The notes under the pieces were generated by a model, which was given only the letters and a program-made list of their open reading frames with translations, did not search any database and was not told the DNA's origin. Of a stretch of DNA of 62,079 nucleotides, positions 56,243 through 62,079 are shown piece after piece. Location of the stretch: the NCBI GenBank assembly GCA_019633425.1, contig WSUB01000213.1:1-62079 (forward strand). The letters run 5' to 3'. Each line of letters starts with the position of its first letter. Position 1 is the stretch's first letter. The translations under genes were made by a program, and so were the position numbers. This stretch comes from Tulasnella sp. 424 (lineage: Eukaryota > Basidiomycota > Agaricomycetes > Cantharellales > Tulasnellaceae).

Positions 56243-58596
56243 TCAGGGCGTGGATGAGTTCTGTTTCGGTGACACAGCCGCGAGCCAACGGGCAGCTTTC
56301 TTCTCGTCATCGGTGCTTCCAATCTGAGCGTACAAATGTTTTGCATCTGAATAATATGACGCGGCCTCCGCTTTCAGGTCTTGCTTCCGGCGCAGGTGGC
56401 CGAGACCACGGAGCACGTTTGCTCGACCCAGGTCATCACCGACACGAGAGTACATTTCTTGCGCTCGGGTGTACGACTCTTCTGCTCGGGTGTATTTAGA
56501 TTGAAGACGGTAGACATATCCCAGCCCAACCAACGTGTTTGCTTGACCCTGGTCATTCCCAACGCGAGCATAGATGTCCTGCGCCTGAACGTACGACTCT
56601 TCTGCCTGGACGTATTTGGATTGAACACGGTAGAACTCCCCCAGCCCAACCAACATGTTGGCTCGACCATGGTCATCACCGACACGGGCGTAGATTTCGT
56701 GCGCCTGGGTGTACGACTCCTCTGCCTGAGTGTATTTGGATTGAAGACGGTAGGTTTCTCCCAGCCCAACCAACGCATTCGCTCGACCGTGGTCATCGCC
56801 GACGCGGGCGTAGATTTCGTGCGCTCGGGTGTACGACTCTTCTGCCTGAGTGTAGTTCGATTGAAGACGATAGGTTTCTCCCAGCCCAACCAGCGTGTTG
56901 GCTTGGCCATGGTCATCTCCGACATGAGCGTAGATTTCGTGCGCTCGGGTGTACAGCTCTTCTGCCTGGGTGTATTTGGACTGAAGTCGGTAGACATGTC
57001 CCAGGAACCTCGACGCGTTTGCAGCCGCTTTTTCGTCCCCTGCGGACGTCGCCAGAGACAGTGCTTCCTGGAAGAGCGAGCTAGCCTTTTCGTGGCCACC
57101 CTGCTGGTAGTGCGTCTGCCCCATTTGTAGCAGCAGCTCGATAGACAGAGCTCTTCTTGAAGGCTCTTCACCTGATGGCGGAATGGATGGCTAACACAGG
57201 GCGTGTGTTACAAACTTGAACTTTCACATCGAAATCAGCGCAGGACTCACGATCCACTTCAGCTCTGTACAGCACCGATCAATCCTCGGTCTGGATTTGG
57301 AATCGAATGCCCAACAATCCTGCATGAGACTACAAAGTGCGATGACGTGGGCCAGTTGTGCATCATCACGAGCCAAAGGAACCTTTCCTTTGATCACCAT
57401 CAACGTAATAAGTCCTTCTGCATTAAGTTCAGAAAATGGAACTTTGTTTGTTATGGCCTGCCGACGTGTCGGTTGAAGGGCTTAGCAATCGCAAGCATCA
57501 CCCTGCAGTGTCGCATGCGTACTTACCTCCCAGCAGACCCAGCCGGCAGCCCAAATATCGGTTGACAAACACGGGCGCTTCCCGTACACCACTTCAGGAG
57601 GCGCCCAGCGGAGTGACCAAGCAGGTCCTGTCAATGTCAACTGATTTCCAACAGCACCGACGTGTATTTGAGGACGACCTTGCTCCGGTGCTGGATTTTG
57701 ATGCGCCTGCGGGTCAAGCTGTTCATCTCCGACACTTTCGTCAGACTCAATGATAGCACGTGCTGAGCCAAAGTCGGTGATGATTGCGTGGTAAGACGAG
57801 CTGACGAGGATGTTGAACTAGGCCAGCATCGATGTGAGACGTGACGTGCCAGCCAGCCAAATGTAGAAAGACCAACTCACTGATTTAAGGTCGCCGTGAC
57901 AAATTGGCGGTTGGCGAGTGTGTAGGTACTTGACACCTTCGAAGGTATCCTGGATCTAGAATACGAACGTCATTGGCCTTTCCGAGCACTTTTGCATGGA
58001 CTATTGTCGCTTACAAGTGAAACGCGTTCAGGAATTTTGCATTGCCTAGTGGCAAGGAATTCGCTAAGATTTCCATTCGGCTTCCAGGACAAGACTATCC
58101 AGGCCTGCTTGTTTTGGAAGTCTGTGACGAAGCCAACCAATTTGACGATGTTCCTGTGTGACAGTCCGGCCATTATCTCCACCTCATGGATAAATTCCTA
58201 CATGGATTCGGTCAGTACTGCGCACTGAATTACAAGAATCATTACCCTCACTCCGAAGAACTTGCTTTGGTCCATGCCTCCGTGATATCGAAGCTTCTTC
58301 ACTGCCACCACTTGTTCAACGCTACCATCGTCCCGTCGAAACGTTGCTTGGACCACGTCAGCCCTTCCACCACTCCCATGAGACCCTCCAGAGGTAAATA
58401 TAATTGCGCTTGGATGAATGTTAAAACTCGCTAAGCCATCCAGTCGTTGCCGCTGTGGCGTTCTTGTCAGTGACCCCGAGCCAGCTGCGCATGGGGAATT
58501 CGGGCTCACCACAGAATCGGGAGGTATCGATGCCGGAAAGCAAACAAGGATCCGGTCAAGAAATCGTCTGAGAGGCTTTGAGATAAATCGTTGCAT
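56243..58596 (-). CDS. Protein kinase-TPR fusion protein
   Basis: Six exons, complement(join(56243..57190,57251..57457,57527..57817,57881..57955,58015..58197,58252..58596)), all in phase, 682 aa. ATG at 58596 (MQRFISKPLRR). Kinase domain ~65-355: Gly loop GSHGSGGRADV (72-81), VAVK Lys100, catalytic HGDLKSFN (Asp198, Asn203; HGD instead of HRD), DFG at 216-218, APPE for APE, and DIWAAGWVCWE. All catalytic residues are present, so it is probably active; the style is tyrosine-kinase-like. The last exon encodes six or seven TPRs of 40 residues (YRLQSKYTQAEESYTRAHEI pattern) that are nearly identical, visible as 120-bp DNA repeats. Fusions of this kind are common in Cantharellales. The TPRs presumably bind a partner that controls the kinase. 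Confidence 0.88.
56440..57050 (-). repeat. 120-bp tandem repeats encoding TPRs
   Basis: Five to six near-identical 120-bp units within the last exon of the kinase-TPR gene. Each reads 'ccagcccaaccaac…ttggcttgacc…' on the plus strand. The high similarity suggests recent unit duplication or gene conversion and makes copy-number change likely between strains. Long open frames on the other strand and frames here are by-products of this periodicity. Confidence 0.8.
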
Positions 58597-59375
58597 TGAA
58601 CTGAGGCACCTAGAGACGCTTCGATCTGGCCGATGCAGCTCAGAGGAGTTGAGAGCGGATTATTGCGCTGGCGCAGGAGATGATCTGAAGGGGTGGTCGG
58701 AAGGCGCTGTTATCGAGCCACGGTTTGATCACCACCTTCACATGGGTGATGTGAAGGTGCGGTTAGTGGCTTACCCCGGAAATCCGCAATCGATAGTCCG
58801 AAGAACACACCTGGTCCTCAAAGCGCTGGCTTGATTGGTGGGTATTGCACTAAATGTTTAGCCTCGAGGGCACGCGAAGCTATGGGAATGTGCTTCGCCC
58901 TTCCTGAAGTTCAGGGGCTATCTGCCAATCAGCTGCCGACGCCAGCCTCGTACCGTGACTCCAGAAAAATCGGGACCATGAACCAATCACCATTCTATGG
59001 ACATTATGGCCATAAGGAAGCGACCACAAAGTAACGCCTGGTAGGCAGTACTTGCCGACCCTGGTTCTAGTGGGCGCAAACATGGACAACTGCGGAACCG
59101 CGATTCAAACTCAGCCTAACTAGCTTTGCCATGCATCGAATACACGCGTCTTTCTATACACGTGGGATTGGCGCAGCATACTTGCGTCGGAGAACTGAGA
59201 TGGAAACACAGGTCCGCCAGGCAGGAAAGGGGAGGCACTGACAATCCCTTCGAGCAACGACAAAAGGGAAGGCGGCCCCGTCATATCCTGCCCCGCGACT
59301 TCACTATACAAGTACACGATAGTCCCTTTTATAACATCACCATACAGTAGACCTTTCTCCCCCTTTCCTCGTCAC
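58597..59375. other. Intergenic between kinase-TPR gene and caspase-like copy 4
   Basis: Divergent promoter region: the kinase gene is transcribed leftwards and the caspase-like gene rightwards. Frames such as 58418-58834 are shadows or short. No clear TATA or repeat. Confidence 0.4.
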
Positions 59376-61262
59376 ATGGATAGCTGTGAACCAGTTCATT
59401 CAGAATGGGGTGCTCTTTCGGACAGCGTTTCTGTGGGTTCAACCTCATTCTGCTCGTTAGCAGATAGCTTGTCAGAGGCAGGCTCGATCCTTCGCTACAA
59501 TGTGGTGCGTTCAATGTTGTTCCAAACTTGCTTCATCCGGGCGATTGACGTCGAGGCTTTCCTCCAGCGGTTTTCAGAACTTGAATCCGCCATGAGGAAA
59601 TTCAACATGTCCTTCAGCAGCACTAAAAAAATGGTCACTGAAGAGGGCTCGGACGGTCGTGAAGACGTACAGAGCCTCATTAGGTGAGCTTTTCAAAGCC
59701 ATGGCTCGACGACAGCGCTGACAAGCGATAACGAGCCCAACAGCTTCCTCTCGGCAGTTGTGCCAAATTTCCCCTCTAGCTCGTGGAATGCACCTCTCAA
59801 GACTGGTAAGAGCTCGAGCTATGTTTCTTGGAATCTTTTTTCCTTTAACGCTGCGCACTCTTCCCAGGTCGGGTGACCCACATCGTTATTGTGCGTGATT
59901 CCCTACTTTTGCCTTACCGTTTTAATTAGAACGTTGATTTACATTCAGATTTGCCTAACATACCCTGGGATTTATTACCCTCAACACAATATTCCTCTGA
60001 AACTCTCTGCACCCAAGAACGACTTTGAACTTCTCCTTCGCCATTTCGACTGTGAGTGATGATATTTTTTACTGCTTCACGTCTATGGCGATCCACCCTC
60101 TCTCTCTTTCCCTTCAGATTGTCATAAACAGAACTCCGTCCAGTTCACCCTCCTTAACGACTTTGACATCGACTTCACCGACTCAACTGGAGTTGAAAGG
60201 GGAATTGAAAGGACAGACACAAGCCGGGACTCGATTGTGAGCCGAGTTACGTTGGTAAACGCCTTTATTTAATTCTAAAGATCCTGTGAAAGAGATGTGC
60301 GATTCAAAAGATTATGTGTACTGCTGAGCCGAACGCCAAGATCGTTTTTTTCTGTAAGTCTGTTACAAACCATAAAAGCCTGGCTACGATGCTTATTTGC
60401 TAACTAATAGTTGGTGGTCATGGCGGGATTGCCGAAGTAAATATGATGGGTGGTACCAGCGGAGACGAATGCGATTTCCAAACCATAATCGCGGGTGATG
60501 GTCGAAGAATCTATGGCAAGGTTAGTATGATCCTCAGGGAGGAGGAGATTTATGCCAGGTAATTAATGTCACCCACTGCAGGAGCTCCGATCTTGGTTCT
60601 GCGAAGCCCGCTATCCAACTATATCCGTCACGGTAAGCGGTGTCGTCTCACTTGACTTCCTATGGCATGCTGACGGACCTCCTCCAGACCGTCTTTGACG
60701 TAGGTCTAACTTTTACGTTATACTTTATTCGTGTATGTGCTAACTACAGCCCTAGACGGGTAACAGTGCAGGATCTCTTGGTGCGCTTCCCCTGCTTCTT
60801 CTTTGACTACAACGTCGGCTAACACGTCGCCCTAAAAGGCCTTCCTTACACTTATTACGTCAAAGGAGGCAGTGTTAAAGCCACCGAAGCTTCTCGTAAT
60901 GTGGTCCGAATCCCGATGGTTCGTTGTTGTCCCGGTTCGGTCGTCCAGCGGCTAACTTTCTACGTCTCGCCTATGCCCAGGTCCAAATATCGGCAACTCA
61001 ATCGAATCAACTCGCCTGGAGTAAAAGGTTTGAAGATGTATATTACGGGCTGTTGACTCATTCTTTAGTCCAATATCTCAAAAGTCAGTCTTCTACCGGT
61101 TTCTCCTGTTCCAAGCGTTTAACTTGGGTCTGTTCAGGTAACGATCAGCCTACCATCGAAGGTCTCGTTGATCATCTTAGCAAGAAGTGCGACCCTAGTG
61201 GAGCTCAATTACCCCAAGTAAGCTGCTCTCGCAAAATTAAAGGACGGGTCTCCTTTTTCTAG
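59376..61262 (+). CDS. Caspase-like protein, array copy 4, intact but with catalytic Cys replaced by Gly
   Basis: Thirteen exons: 59376..59683, 59744..59805, 59868..59890, 59949..60051, 60118..60236, 60293..60353, 60411..60520, 60582..60632, 60688..60699, 60756..60780, 60839..60918, 60981..61083, 61138..61262. All in phase, 393 aa. The N-terminal ~125 residues are helical. Then follow the first β-strand (THIVIICLTYPG), PKNDFELLLRHFD, KIVFFFGGHGG with catalytic His ~229, GDECDFQTIIAGDGRRIYGK, TISVTTVFD, and DTGNSAGS where caspases have DxCHSG; Gly285 replaces Cys. LPYTYY, QISATQSNQLAWSK, YYGLLTHSLVQYLK, TIEGLVDHLSKKC and QLPQVSCSRK complete the peptidase C14 fold. Probably a pseudoprotease. 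The exon with the active site depends on choosing acceptor 'ccctag' rather than 'ctacag' just before it. Confidence 0.78.
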
Positions 61263-61351
61263 CTGTCCCTGGGATTCAATCTACGAATTCGGCCGTGATA
61301 TGATTTTTCGTCAATATCTGTACCAAGTAATCGACCAAGGAGCAATTTTGT
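61263..61351. other. 3' flank of caspase-like copy 4
   Basis: Short spacer before the third copy of the triplicated block; nothing recognised. Confidence 0.3.
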
Positions 61352-62079
61352 ACTAGTCTGCGCGAGACCTGATAGGGGACGAGGGGATTGTGCCGCATCC
61401 TAGCAATGTCACGGGAAACCTCCACCTTGATTGTCTCCCTTCAACGGCCACGTCCCTAGGGCCTATACTGCACAGCCTATTTGAGAATAACCACATATGT
61501 TGTTTGTGTGACGAACATTTCTATTGCTCGATTGCCGCGTGCGTTGAGTAGTCAAAGCTGCATGAAAATTTCGACTGTGCAGAAGGCAATGCGGCAGACG
61601 GATGCTTCGAGGGTCGTGCTACTCGGGCACGGTGAGGCGACGTATCGGATTCTCGTCCCCGCGACCAATAAATTTGATTTTGGGGGTGAGAACGTCGAAC
61701 TCGATGAATCGCTGCTGGCGTGAAATGCGAGAGTCGGACGCTCGTGTGGGCAGAGCTGGCTGCGCGGGACACTGATTTGTTTGTGAACGCACCCGAACGA
61801 CTCGAATGGGTTCTCTGTTGGTGAGACGTAACGACTTGGACGACCTCAAACGATCCCGCAGCTCACCAGAGAGGAGTAAAAATCAGAAAATGGGTCTTCA
61901 GGAACGGGGGCTTCCCTCGGCCTCTTAAGGCAGCGGTGTGAACTTTGATAATAGTTGGGTGTATTACACTACATATAAATTTACCGGAGCCTCCCTCCAA
62001 CTAAGTCTTCTCTGGTATATCGGTAGAACATCACCCTGTCAACTTGACCTCCTCCTGGGAGGTCAACCCAGACGGCCGG
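61352..62079. repeat. Triplicated block, copy 3 (runs off the window)
   Basis: Homologous to 55441-56040 and 49938-50297; it is the longest copy and reaches the window end. On the minus strand the last bases encode PAVWVDLPGGGQVDRVMFYR. On the plus strand, 61560-61723 reads a frame with QKAMRQTDASRVVLLGHGEA and NKFDFGGENVELDESLLA. The first part loosely resembles the strand-and-HG segment of caspase-like domains. The other copies do not keep this frame, so I do not call a gene. Confidence 0.45.

Noticed and set aside
56374..57171. Long open frames on both strands across the TPR exon (plus strand about 249 and 181 codons, a second minus frame of 265 codons)
   Set aside because: They arise because the 120-bp repeat length is a multiple of three, so every frame stays open. 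Only the minus frame in phase with the kinase exons gives TPRs.
60640..60822. Plus frame of 60 codons reading VFDVGLTFTLYFIRVCANYS
   Set aside because: It translates an intron. The string 'gtgctaactacag' is a branch-point and acceptor region, and splicing gives the caspase-like active-site exon instead.
1..62079. tRNA or rRNA genes
   Set aside because: GGTTCGA-like strings (for example near 43850 and 26465) lack a matching acceptor stem and anticodon arm when read by eye. A tRNAscan run would settle this.

Overview
The window looks like accessory DNA from a basidiomycete fungus (Agaricomycetes; an orchid-mycorrhiza/Rhizoctonia-like member of the Cantharellales such as Tulasnella is my best guess). 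The basis is short 50-75 nt GT-AG introns on both strands, F-box/leucine-rich-repeat-like families, a protein kinase fused to near-identical 40-residue TPRs, caspase-like genes, and many degenerate tandem copies. The lineage is inferred from protein style, not from a search. All gene models were spliced by hand and checked for phase.

Left part (1-23 kb): a tandem, mostly minus-strand array of eight F-box protein genes plus a relic. Subfamily A lies at 1.3-13.5 kb and subfamily B at 14-22.8 kb. In subfamily A the real start lies in a 35-nt first exon separated by a ~70-nt intron, which simple ORF calling misses. Two copies are pseudogenes, one by a ~250-bp insertion and one by a single TAG codon. 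A Helitron-type (DUF6570-like) gene fragment sits between copies. A complete nine-exon kinesin (23.4-26.4 kb, minus) is the only obviously housekeeping gene.

Middle part (18.7-45.3 kb): long stretches without large ORFs hide seven copies of a microprotein gene family, all on the plus strand. Each encodes little more than one double-stranded-RNA-binding domain (79-89 aa). Each has three exons: a first exon of 16-19 nt, a middle exon of 123 nt (122 nt in the one frameshifted copy) and a short third exon. The copies spread by segmental duplication (30.9-34.4 kb is copied at 37.5-41.5 kb). Several small TIR elements lie here, one with an empty site visible in the paralogous block.

Right part (48-62 kb): a tandem array of caspase-like (peptidase C14/metacaspase-type) genes in up to 13 exons, interleaved with a repeated block seen three times and with a 682-aa kinase-TPR protein. 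Two full-length copies and one half copy are broken, yet they keep Cys at the catalytic site (DACYSGG, DTCCSGG, DVCHSGE). The only fully open copy (59.4-61.3 kb) has Gly in place of that Cys (DTGNSAG) while keeping the GGHG histidine.

Taken together, the window carries expanding and decaying families for target recognition (F-box/LRR), dsRNA binding, kinase-TPR signalling and caspase-like domains. This composition is reminiscent of innate-immunity or self/non-self loci in fungi, but that functional link is inference.
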